64,000 bases of DNA from Euphorbia lathyris (taxonomy: Eukaryota > Streptophyta > Magnoliopsida > Malpighiales > Euphorbiaceae). The stretch is taken from NCBI RefSeq assembly GCF_963576675.1, contig NC_088910.1, forward strand, positions 88,728,104 through 88,792,103, given 5' to 3'. The position numbers and the translations under genes are program-made. Shown here piece by piece: positions 11,204 through 21,794 of this stretch. Under the pieces are notes generated by a model that saw nothing but the letters and a program-made list of their open reading frames with translations, had not been told where the DNA came from and did no database searches. How positions within the stretch are numbered: position 1 is the stretch's first letter; every line of letters starts with the position of its first letter.

Positions 11204-11625
11204 GGCCCTGTTTGGGAATTAGCTGTTAGCTGTTACTGTTAGCTGATTACATTAGCTGTTAGCTGTTTACATTAGCTGATTTGACTAGCTAATTTGACTA
11301 GCTGTTTGTGTAAACCTGTTTGGTAAAAATTAGCTGATTGATAATAACGGGTTGTGCAAAAAGACGAATAAGGGCATTAATTTTGGCGCAGGAGAAGAGG
11401 GAGTCTATCTATTAGGGTTAAAGAAGTCCATTAATTTTAATATTCCAAAACGCTAATTGAAAAAGCTCATTTTAAGAGCTTTTTCTAAATTAGCGTTTTC
11501 ATCCCAAAACTCTCTCCCAAACCTCTCTCCACCAAACACTCCAATCAGCGGTTTCAGTGATCAAACCTCTAAAATTGGTCAAAACCGCTCTTTTTATCCC
11601 AAAACGCTCTTTACCAAACAGGGGC
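11204..11625. mobile_element. 422-bp MITE with GGCCCTGTTTGG ends
   Basis: Terminal inverted repeats GGCCCTGTTTGG (left) and CCAAACAGGGGC (right) are flanked on both sides by ATA, a possible 3-bp target duplication. The left side has repeated 'ttagctgt' units. An internal hairpin lies at about 11448-11502 (arms AAAACGCTAATT / AATTAGCGTTTT). No coding capacity. A 3-bp duplication would suit PIF/Harbinger (Tourist); the end sequence is also common in hAT MITEs, so the superfamily is open. Confidence 0.7.
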
Positions 11626-11628
11626 ATA

Positions 11629-12314
11629 ATCAGTGTCGGACTTGGTTTATATAAACCATAAAAATGCAGTGATTTCGAGAAGTTTTATTAAAAAAGGTTA
11701 ATTTCTTCTTGGTGAACTCATCTACCTTCAACTTAGTATTACTGAACACATTTAATGTTTCTTTTAAAGTTGTATATGTGAGTTTAATTATGTATGCATA
11801 CATACTAATTCGTGATAAATTGCATGTTAACACATTACACAATTGTTAACATATTAGTCTTATCAATTAATATTCACATAAAAATCAAATAAAAAAGGCA
11901 AACTAAATTATTACGTCAAATCTCCAAAATAAATAAATACATTTTTAAAACTAATTTTGGTATTCTCAGAACTTTCTTTCCTTGCCATCGGACTACAAAA
12001 TAATTAATTAGAATAAATAAAGGACCAAAAATAAGATTTCTGCATCCCTGGACAAGAAGAAACCTCTCAACCGGTAAGCTTCGGGCTAAAATTTTTTAGT
12101 ATACATATATATAATCTCCTTAACATTCAAAATAAACTTATTAGCAAACTTCAATTGATATAATTATAAAAAGAAGTGTGTAAAAATGTAGAAGAATGAT
12201 AGTAAAATAAGAAATAAGGCTAATTATTTGTCATTAGATCTTCAAATCGTGTTCTATTCAATTGCAATGGAACACTTTTGATGAGTATTACAAATCTCGT
12301 GAATATTTCGAGGC
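11629..12314. other. Intergenic, nothing recognised
   Basis: AT-rich, no credible ORF, no clear repeat ends. Confidence 0.5.
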
Positions 12315-12317
12315 TTA

Positions 12318-12597
12318 GGGTGCGTTTGGTTGCTCATTTTTATGCTCCTGTTTGCCTTTTCATTTCGAAAGGGAGAGTTTTAGGTGTTTGGTTAGTGACC
12401 TCATGTTTGCCTTGCAATTAGGTGTTTGGTTAGTGACCTCCTGTTTGTCTTTCACACCTGAAAAGCAGCCTTTTACAAAAGCAGAAAATCTCTGCTTTTT
12501 GGAAAAGCAGCATTTTCCAACAGCAAACAGCAAACCGTAACAGCAAAGAGCAACAGCAAACGGTAACCGGCAAACAGTAGGTAAAACAAACGGACCC
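12318..12597. mobile_element. 280-bp Tourist-type MITE with TTA duplication
   Basis: Ends GGGTGCGTTTGGTT and AACAAACGGACCC are inverted copies and are flanked by TTA on both sides (12315-12317, 12598-12600), the usual PIF/Harbinger target duplication. The interior holds a direct repeat of 'aggtgtttggttagtgacctc' and 'aacagcaaac' units. A diverged relative lies at about 55825-56057. Confidence 0.8.
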
Positions 12598-12600
12598 TTA

Positions 12601-14244
12601 ATATGAACCCAGTAAAAAGAGGTAGACTTTTCAACTAAGCACGCTTGATAACAACTCCACAACATTGGATTTCATTTTTATTTAGTAACCTTTCTCAAGT
12701 CGGTTATCATCATAGAGCCTCAAATATAGCATCCAAATTTGCCCTTACTTTATCGTGATTTGTGTATCGTGTGCGTTTTCTAGTGAGAAATGATTTTCAA
12801 AGTAAACATTTTACTAATAAAAAAAAAATGTGTTTACCCCTACATTAAATGAGTTTTTGGTGAAAATAAATGCAATAACTTTAAACAAGATGTGATAAAG
12901 TAAATATATATATCTCAAGTATTGGAGCGAAAACAAACCACTTAATTTGAGTAGGGCTCCTTCCTTCGAAAAACATCAGAAATTCCACCAATCATTCAAC
13001 AACCTTAGAATCGTGTAGCCTAAAACTTGACGTCTTTGGATTTAGTCATGTTTTGCTTGATTCCATTAGTCATTCCACGACCTTAGAACCAAGAACTACT
13101 ATTGCAAGGTTGTCCACCTCGTCCACGAACAGGTTGAGTTTTTAACTATAAAAAACATTTTATTTTCAAAAAAACAATAAAGTGAATCTCTAATAGTAAC
13201 TACATGTATTTATGCTCCTTTGCAGCTCATCAGCTTTCAGAAGCTTCAACTCACTACTGCCGTACAATCTCTTCATAGCTATGCCTTCATCTGAAGAACC
13301 TTAACATGAGAGGAAAGGGTATCCTTTTCAAGTAAAAAAAGGCTTGCTAGCTTGAAAACTCGTAAAGGGCAGTCTAGGCAACAATTAGAAAGAAAAAAAA
13401 AGAATATAGATGGATCATAAACCCCTTATGTACCTCGAGCTAATGCTCAAAGGTCTACTAAGGACAAATGTATCCTATTGCTCAAGTAAGAATCTGGAAA
13501 GATCCAAACATCGATCCTCAAAAATTATACTACAAGTATTGAACGTACTAGCTTTTAGTTCTTAACTGAAAGACAAAAAAAAAAGTGAAGGTTTGATTAA
13601 TTAAACTACTCCTAATCCTAATTAGTGAAACAGAAAGAATGATAAGTTCAATCAATCAAAACACAAAAGACCTTCAAGACTTTCAAGCTAAGACTTGATT
13701 ATGTATGCTTGAAACCTATGCTTATGAGCAACAATTCATAAAAGCACTTAATCTTAGGATTCTGATTGAGGTGAAACTGAATCAAAAATTGAGCAATTAG
13801 GGCCTAAAAGTTTCGGTTTTCGAGTTGTCAAATTCGGTAAGGCAACTCATATATGAACATATATATTGGGAACTGTAGAGAATCCGCATCAATAAGCATA
13901 AATCACATAATAAAAGATACAGAAGCTCAAATGAGAAATTGTATTGAAAATGAGAACTCAACTATGGAGCTTAAAGAAATGAAGACATCCCAACGACTAA
14001 GCTCATAGTGAGAGTCAATGCAAAGTTAAATAAATGAAAGGGAAAGAAGCTTTCTCCCTTTAATTAGCTAACCTGGAGTCGCGAACAACACTATCATCGG
14101 GCTTAGTGTCAACCTTGTCAGCAACTCTAGTCTAGCAGTAGCAGGCTTCCTCAACTCAAAATGACCACAATCTTTCAACAAATAACATCTACAACTTGTG
14201 GGCAATTTTCAAAAGAAATAGAGAATTGTCATCAAGATGGACAG
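12601..14244. other. Region 3' of the ARL2 gene
   Basis: AT-rich, no credible ORF. The part next to 14245 must hold the 3'UTR and poly(A) signals of the ARL2 gene (- strand); I could not single out one signal. Confidence 0.4.
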
Positions 14245-17150
14245 CTAGTCAAGCATATAGATTCGGGAGGCGATGTCTTGAACCAACCAATCGTACCCTT
14301 CAAGCAACCCATCCCCTGTATAAGCACTACAGCCTATTATTTTCCAGTGTCGAGTTTTATCCATATTCTCCAGGTTTAATACCTGCACGAATGTACCACT
14401 TAACTATTTCAGATTTTCAAAAGTTGAAAAGCAAAGCAAATATGATAGGAGAATCAAAAGCAAACATTATTTGCTATTATAAGATTCTACAGTGACTTTG
14501 TTTTCACAAGGCAATTTCTATTTCTTAGAATTTGCTCATCAAGATGAAATAACAATCAGTTTTAATTTAAATCAACTGTAGAAAGCATTTTTATTAGATA
14601 GTGTACATCCAGCTTCTCAACGACTGCCACAAGATATCCATATGTGTGTATATATATATATATCAATTTAAAAAAAGAAAAGAAAAAAACAGCATTCCTA
14701 CCTTACCTTTCTATTCAATTCTTTTTTGTCTCTTCGCTCATATAGTTCTAAATTATATTTAATATATAGGCTAAACCTATAATTAAGCCCGTGTATTTTT
14801 AAGGTTTTAAGAATTGATCTCCTAATCATTTAATTTCCAGATTGAGTCCCTAAACCTTCATAGTTCGTTATTGAGGGGGTTCAATTTGTGTGAAAATTAA
14901 ATATTAGTGGCTTAATCCTTAAAACCTTAAAGTTCAATAGTCCAATTATGGGTTTTGGCATTTGTTTACTTATTATTTTTAAAAGATAATTAATAATTAA
15001 TTTTTTTAGTTTTTATTTCTAAATTATATACATACATACATATACATATACATATATATAAAATGATCACAGAAATTGAAATAAAAAATGATCTATTAAA
15101 TGGAATGATTTAGTTAATGAAATCTAGAATTCACTATCAAACTAATATATAAAAAGGACTAATAAAAAAATATATCAGTAAAATCGGTTATACCAACTGA
15201 CCCCATATACAGTCATCTTATATTAGCTAACTTATAATTGAGTCTCTCCAATTCATGTTCATTTATTTATTATTATAGGCAAAAATCATATTTAAGCCCC
15301 TAATCTTTAATTTTTACACACATTAAGCCTTTCACTGAAGGTTTAGTTAGCGAACCGTTAGTGAAGGGCTCAACTATGTGAACATTAGATCAGGGTTAAT
15401 CCTTAAAACTGTGAAAGTTTAGGGGCTCAATCTGGAAAAATAAATAATCAATAATCAGGGGCTCAATCCTTAAAACAATGAAATTTCAAGTGCTTAATTA
15501 TGGGTTTACCCTTTATTACATTATTAACAACCACGATATAAAAGTAAATTATTCAAATCATTTCCCTGCAACACATGAGGCAGATTCAGAATAGATCTTA
15601 ACCAGCATCCTAAGGCTATGCAAGACATGCTTAACAATGTTAACGAGACAACCTATGAAGAAGATCATACTCAAATTGCGAATTCAAATTTCACCTAATC
15701 ATATATCAGGAGCCCAAAGCTTTACCTTAGCAATTTCCTCAGGTGTAAGAGCACCTTTTATGTCCTGCTTGTTTGCAAATACTAACAAAGATGCTCCCGA
15801 TAGCCTCTGTGAATGAAACAAGTAATATCTGAGAACTAATGGGTTGGGGGGGGGAGGAGGGAATAAAACAAAGTAGATGAATAAATTAAGCGACAAATCA
15901 TCCTTAACTTTAAGGTGATATTAAGAAGAAATAAGATCAGTATTATTCCAAAAACCAGTAAATAAGTAAATGGAAAAGTAGGCAAAATCACCAACAAATA
16001 AATTGTCACGCACCTCTTCCTTCAAAAGATTATCAAGCTCCATTTTGCAATCATCTAACCTCCTAAGATCTGAACTGTCAACTACCCAAACCAAGCCATC
16101 AGTCTGCTCAAAATAGTTTCTCCAGTATGACCTTATAGTTCTTTGTCCCCCAACATCCCATATATTTAAGGTATACCTGCCCAAGTACAAATTTTGCTTT
16201 TATCTGTAGGAATTCAATCATAATCTAAATCACCCAACACTGATGCTATCTACAGTTACCACAAACTTCAGTACCACAGCTACAGAGATGGCAAAATACA
16301 AATTTAACAACAACAACAACAATATAGCTAGGAAACAGACACCGGGAATTCTAAAACAAAATATAGCTAGGAAACAGTAATGGAAATGGCACCACCTAAA
16401 TTCCTTAATCAAGACAAAGTAAGAAATCTATTGCAGCATTTTAGTATTCTAAATTACCGACTTATCTCATATGCTTTCTATATTTCAACATTAAAATTAC
16501 TGAATAAATAGGCATAGAGTGTCCCTTAAAGTTTCAATCCAAATGGCAAGTCGTAATACTAGTAATCAATGTAACAGATCATGAACTGGGTCTGAAAAAA
16601 GTACAGAAATACACCTATAAGGAGAGTCTTACCTTGTGGTGGGTGATGTAAACTTTTGTTAAATTCACCACCTATATTAATAATCAAGACCGAATGAGAA
16701 ACTTCTTACTGTATTTTAGTCTTCTAAAATTACTAAATGATTTACAAATAATCCCAACATAAAAATTATTCGACCATCAAGTATCCCTAAAAGCTTCACT
16801 TAAAATGGCAACTAGTAATCAACATCTTAGATCATGAACCGGGTGTGAAAAAACCACAAAGAAATATGTAAAAGAGAATCTTACTTTTGGTAGGTGATGG
16901 TTTTGATATTGAATCCAAGAGTAGGACTGATTACACTAGTGTCTTCCCCATTAATCTTCATTACAATTGTCGTTTTCCCAGAATTATCAAGGCCCCTGCA
17001 TTGCATATGATTAATTAATTGATGTATGGAATGGATTAGCATGAAAAAGAACTGAACAGATCAAGAGAGTTAGGTGGACGCATACACCATGAGTATTCGC
17101 ATTTCCTTTTCTTTTCTCTTGATTTTCCTAATGATGCTGAGGAGCCCCAT
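14245..17150 (-). CDS. TTN5: ADP-ribosylation factor-like 2 GTPase (ARL2 / TITAN5), complete, five exons
   Basis: Exons (- strand): 17150-17086, 16995-16885, 16176-16014, 15806-15726, 14382-14245. All introns have GT/AG ends and the phases close on a 185-aa protein, the length of Arabidopsis TTN5. Motifs are in ARL2 numbering: P-loop GLDNSGKT (23-30), switch I T47, WDVGGQ (65-70) with the catalytic Q70, NKQD (125-128), SAY (159-161). The N-terminus MGLLSIIRK matches ARL2, which carries Gly2 but is generally not myristoylated. ARL2 binds tubulin-folding cofactors and effectors and controls microtubules; loss in Arabidopsis gives giant-celled embryo arrest. The last intron (15725-14383) is long and carries two foldback repeats. 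All key residues are present, so the gene looks functional. Confidence 0.96.
14769..14960. repeat. Diverged foldback repeat in ARL2 intron 4
   Basis: About 45 bp at the left (from GGCTAAACC…ATAATTAAGCCC) is roughly the inverse of the right end (…CAATTATGGGTTTTGGC), each followed inward by a matching 'aaggttttaag' segment. No clean target duplication. It is of the same family as 15278-15511. Confidence 0.5.
15278..15511. repeat. Foldback MITE in ARL2 intron 4
   Basis: Left GGCAAAAATCATATTTAAGCC and right GCTTAATTATGGGTTTACCC are inverted, with further pairing inwards ('aggggctcaat', 'ccttaaaac'). The flanks attattata / tttattaca agree in 7 of 9 positions, a possible eroded 9-bp duplication as made by MULEs. 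Confidence 0.55.
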
Positions 17151-18290
17151 TTCTATCTGAAGTGGAAAAAATAAAAAGACTTATTTTGGCATTCAGAATC
17201 AAACACTACAAGCCACACAAAATTGTTTTGTTTATGGAATTACATCCTGAGAACCAACAGATACTACCATATGTAGCACGGAAACTCCTTTTCAATAGCG
17301 CTTCCACGTTTCATATCCGTTTTTGTTTTTGTTTCAGTTTCGTTTCCAATTCCGTTTCTGTTTCCTTGCTATGTTTTCTTAGAAATAACGTTTCTCGGTG
17401 TCTGTTTCTGTTTCCGTACAACAGAGGTACTGTACTACCTTTTGGGTTAAGGTGGTGTGTGACCATAATAATTACCGGAAGATCGTTAGAAATAAAATCT
17501 TCCACTAGGAATGATGCACAATGAGGTGAACAAGTCCTTGATGGATGGGTAGAGAAGCAAATTATAGAGAAAGGAAGCATATGGTTCAATGTTGTTATAG
17601 ATACAGTACAGAAAACCAAAAACATCAAATGGAACTATGTCGTTTTCAAATACATAAAGCCAAGCAAAGATAGGAAGTAGCACATTGGTTTCATTTCTCT
17701 CCTCGATGGGTGTGGGCAAAAGTTCCAACTGATTCAGTTTGGCTCTATTTAGTAAAATAACTAGTAAGTTATTCCTTCCGTTCTTTAGAATCCTAAATTT
17801 GTTTTCGCTTTTATAAATTTTCACAATTTCATCATTCTCTAACTTTGATCGGCTATATGAGGTAGAATCATAGTCTAATAATTGACGAAGAATTTTGAAA
17901 AACAAAAGCCTAAAACAATCATGGTGGGATCACTTTTTCATTCTTGTAAGTTGTGAGTTAAGCTCTTCAAATGATGTTACAACTCTAATAAGATTAGGGT
18001 TAACCCTTTTATCAAATCTTACAGAGTTTATACACATTTAAGTGTTATTGTTTATTATAACTGTAGCTGGTGACGTTGGAGGACAATTGGTATAATTATC
18101 AGCAAATTGTCACTTTCTCTTTATAATGTATTCATTTGTACTGCTGCAGAAATTAGTACTTTGACAATAGAACTAGTCTTATAACTAAATCCAGTTTCGT
18201 AAGTGGATAGTTATTCATTTGCCAACTCAAATGATTGTAAAGTGAAGGAAAATTAGATTTGACTGCTTTTGTAATAGCTCATCATAATTC
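17151..18290. other. Upstream region of ARL2
   Basis: Contains the ARL2 5'UTR and promoter (- strand) but no clear TATA box could be chosen. 17300-17420 has a low-complexity stretch of TTTCTGTTTCCG-like units. A 139-codon - strand frame at 17486-17905 has no recognisable features and is probably chance. Confidence 0.4.
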
Positions 18291-18338
18291 ACTGATTACA
18301 AAGAACATATACATATAGATCAAGTCATTAAAAAATGA
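18291..18338 (+). repeat. Direct repeat, left copy (partner 21587-21632)
   Basis: The stretch 'attacaaagaacatatacat' with the following 'agatcaa-tcat-aaaaa-tgaa' recurs about 3.3 kb away at 21587-21632 with a 2-bp indel and a few substitutions. It could mark an old tandem duplication or a target duplication-like scar around the repeat-rich block 18340-21585. Confidence 0.55.
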
Positions 18339-18844
18339 ATTAATAAAAATACCTACACCCTTAATTAGAAATGAGCTATGAAGCACCGACTCGGGTGCGG
18401 GGTGCGGACACAGGTGCAGCATTATTAAAAAATATAAGACAAGGGTGCGCGGGACATGGCAAATTTTTATATAATTAATTATATTTATCATAAACCTAAT
18501 TTATAATTTGTATCCTAAACCTAATTTATAACTTATAAACATAAAGTACCTACTCTATATGTATCACATAAACCTAATTGACAATTTGTATCATACACAT
18601 AAAGCTTAATTAGGTTTGCACAGAAAAGACTTACACTGAAGAGAAGTAAAATCGAGCACAGAAGTAAGACTCCCACAGATGAAACGCAGAGGAGGAAGAC
18701 TTCCACCCACAGAACAAAAACGCACAGACAAGAGGAACTTTCCACAGCAAAAATCGCAAAAGTGAAGAAGACGTTCCAGAGTAAAAGTCACGATCGGAAG
18801 AAAGAAAGAGAGAAAAGCAGAGACGGACACATATATATATTTTT

Positions 18845-19125
18845 GGCTTAATACATCATTTGCCTCCTGAACTTATCCAAAAAGATTGATTAGCCCCCTG
18901 AATTTTCAAAGTATCCCGATAGCCCCTTGAACTTGCATAAAATGTTCAGTTAGCCCTCTGAACTTGCGTAAAATGTTCAGCGATCAATTGATTACATTTT
19001 ACGCAAGTTCAGAGGGCTAACTGAACATTTTATGCAAGTTCAGGAGGCTATCGGGATACTTTGAAAGTTCAGGGGACTAATCAAGTTTTTTGGACAAGTT
19101 AAGGGGGCAAATGATGTATTAAGCC
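18845..19125. mobile_element. 281-bp MULE-type foldback MITE with 9-bp duplication
   Basis: The element is almost one long hairpin: it starts GGCTTAATACATCATTTGCC and ends with the exact inverse. Within the arms 'agttcagaggggctaac' like units alternate. The 9-bp TATATTTTT flanks it on both sides (18836-18844, 19126-19134), as expected for Mutator-like transposition. No coding capacity; an RNA across it would fold over about 130 bp per arm. Confidence 0.85.
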
Positions 19126-19221
19126 TATATTTTTTCTTTTCCACCAATCATGTCCATGTAGTGGTATTTAAAACCATTTTTATTGGTCGGGAGTATTACT
19201 CCCAGAGTACCGTAAAATTTC

Positions 19222-19224
<3 letters not shown>

Positions 19225-19275
<51 letters not shown>
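19225..19275. repeat. (AT)n microsatellite
   Basis: About 25 uninterrupted AT units. Confidence 0.95.
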
Positions 19276-19277
<2 letters not shown>

Positions 19278-19485
19278 CTTTGTCTATCTTTTTATAATTA
19301 AACCCCTAAACTTTTACCTATTTCCCCCTGCAGTTGTGTCCCGCCGTGTCCCAGTCGTGTCGGAATACAAAAAAAAAACGTAGGGGGCACAGTTTTGTCG
19401 TGTACTACTGTAGGTTGCAAATCTGGCCGTGTCTCCGGCGGACACTGCCACTCCGACCTCGGAAAAGAGTCCGTGTTTCTTAGGA

Positions 19486-21664
19486 AATGAGTCTATAAAA
19501 TTTATTAGCAATGAATAAATAACAAATCTCTTACCTCGTTTTTTATTAAACACAAAATAAATGTTTTTCCTTCGCAATATATTTTGCTTTATTTGCTTTT
19601 CTTTTCTTTCTCATCTTTTTAATTTATAGCCTAAGTCTTTGTTATTTTAAATGCTCTTTTGATTTCACAGAATTTTATCGAAAAGTTATATAATATGATT
19701 TTTCTTTTATCTTAAAGAAATTGAATCCAAGAACTCCACTTGTCACTAAATAAATTTGCCAATAAAACAAAAATACCAAACTTATTAAACTGCGTTCACC
19801 TTACCATACTTCTACACACAATATCATACCGCCTCTTATTACAATAATTTACCTCGACACACACCTTATTGTCCAAGAGAAAGGGTGGAAGCAAAATATA
19901 GAGAAGAAGCGATTCACCCTTAACTGATCAATCACAAGGAAGCTATACGAAATGATCCCTCCTCACCAAAGTTGTAAAAAAAGGAAGGCGCTAGTCGGGC
20001 AGACAAGGCCCTCGAGAATTAATTGGATTTGTATTTTTTTATTTCTAATAAATAAATTATTGTATAAATATAATTAAATTATGAATTATACTATTTAAAA
20101 ATAATAACATAAAAGATTTAAGATAGAAAAACATATATATTTGTTACATTAATGTCTTTAAAAATATGCCAACAACAACATTTCAACAAAATAATATTGA
20201 TATCCTTAAAAATATATAATTGTATGTTACCTACTCCAAAAACAACTGGTCTGAGATTCAGAAAATTCCCATAAATCACACACAATAAACAAACAGCCAC
20301 ATTAAATTGCTCTGATAAAAAGCAACACTGGAAAAGACTATAAGAGCTAGAGATTAGATTATTTATCCCAATATTGCAAATGGTAGAAAAACAACACTTA
20401 AACCTTCAACAGAATATCAGCACATAACAGGCTATAAACCATTTATCCAACAGGAATAGCAAACAAGTCATCAAACTAAAAAAATTCAAAACTTATTGTT
20501 ATTCTGGGCAAGTATACTACTTTATTTACTAAGCTGGAATAGCAAAAAGAAATACAGACAGCTGAAAGAAGTGAAAAAAAAGACACAAACAGAGAATTTT
20601 AAAAGAGTATTGGTGGTTTCTTTATCGTCCACCCGCAAAAGCTACTAGAAACACGAGACATTAGACATTAAAACATAATATCCAGCAGCATCTATGATTA
20701 TATCAAGATTCCAGCATCTCTTTTTTAATAGATTTACAAATTTAGTGAACTATTATACAGAAATTAAGTGAAATTGTTGTTTCTTCGTGGTTATATGCTA
20801 ATCAACTAGAAAGCAAAGACATAATTTAAATCAACTATACTAATCAAATAGAAAGTAGAGAAATTGTTGTCTTTTTTCTATGCTAATCAAATACACATAA
20901 ATCAAAAAAGACATTAGAGCAGCGACACATCTAATAGAAAGTAAAGACATAAGACATCATTGGCATTATAGCAACAACTCCACCAAAATGCATTTGACAA
21001 GAGGATGGAAGATGAAATGAAACCCATTGCCACATAAAATTGAAGAATTCGGACAAAACAATTATACTACATACCTCCAACTCTGACAATGAGCTACTCC
21101 GGCAGGCGGCAGCAATGGAGATTTCAGCAAAGACAAAAGAGAGGAGCTTGATTTACTTCGCACGAGCAAGAGAAGACACCAGCAACTGAGAAAGAGAGGG
21201 AATGAAGGGAGAGAAGAGGAAAACAGAAGATTGAGAAGCTTCAATCTTGATTTAGGTTTTTTACTTTTCTGGAGATTAGGAGACTCAAGGCAGCGATAGT
21301 TTTTTAGCTTTTAGGTTAACCATCCAAATAAATTGAGAACTGACATAAAAGCAAAACGGGTACTCATAAGAGCAGCCACAATGGGGTGTCTCACTTGGCA
21401 AAAGTGACACAATTTACTGAATTATTGCATTGGAAGAGTTTGTCTCATTTGAAGAGAGAGGTAAATTGAATCACGAAAGTGATGCGCAAGCCACAAAATA
21501 ATTATATACTCGGCACTATTACACACGCACGCATCAGCACGCACGCATCAGCAGCTGAGATCGCTAATTACAGCTGAGATCGCTAATTACAAAGAACATA
21601 TACATAGATCAAATCATCAAAAAGTGAAAAAGAAATGAAACCAATGCCCTGAGGATATATAACG
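19486..21664. other. Intergenic between ARL2 and the MULE
   Basis: AT-rich, no convincing gene. Near 21521-21589 there are short tandem duplications: 'cacgcacgcatcag' twice and a 20-bp unit beginning 'cagctgagatcg' twice. The right direct-repeat partner of 18291-18338 is at 21587-21632. Confidence 0.45.
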
Positions 21665-21794
21665 GGATTTGCTAAATACCGTCCCTAAATTACTTATTAC
21701 CATCCCCTTTTGGACATTCCCGCCCTTTTCATTTTTTCTATCCAAAAATTCAAAATCCTCTCTCTCCCGAGCAAGAAATTGGAATTTTATGAAA

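Larger units (their letters stand above)
18372..19485. mobile_element. Candidate element with degenerate inverted ends, interrupted by a MITE
   Basis: Left CTATGAAGCACCGACTC and the reverse complement of the right end, CTAAGAAACACGGACTC, agree in most positions, and both ends are rich in GTGTCC/GGACAC motifs. The interior holds the 281-bp MITE and an AT microsatellite. No target duplication or coding region found. Confidence 0.3.

Noticed and set aside
17486..17905. 139-codon - frame
   Set aside because: No domain, no context, A/T-driven composition; probably chance.
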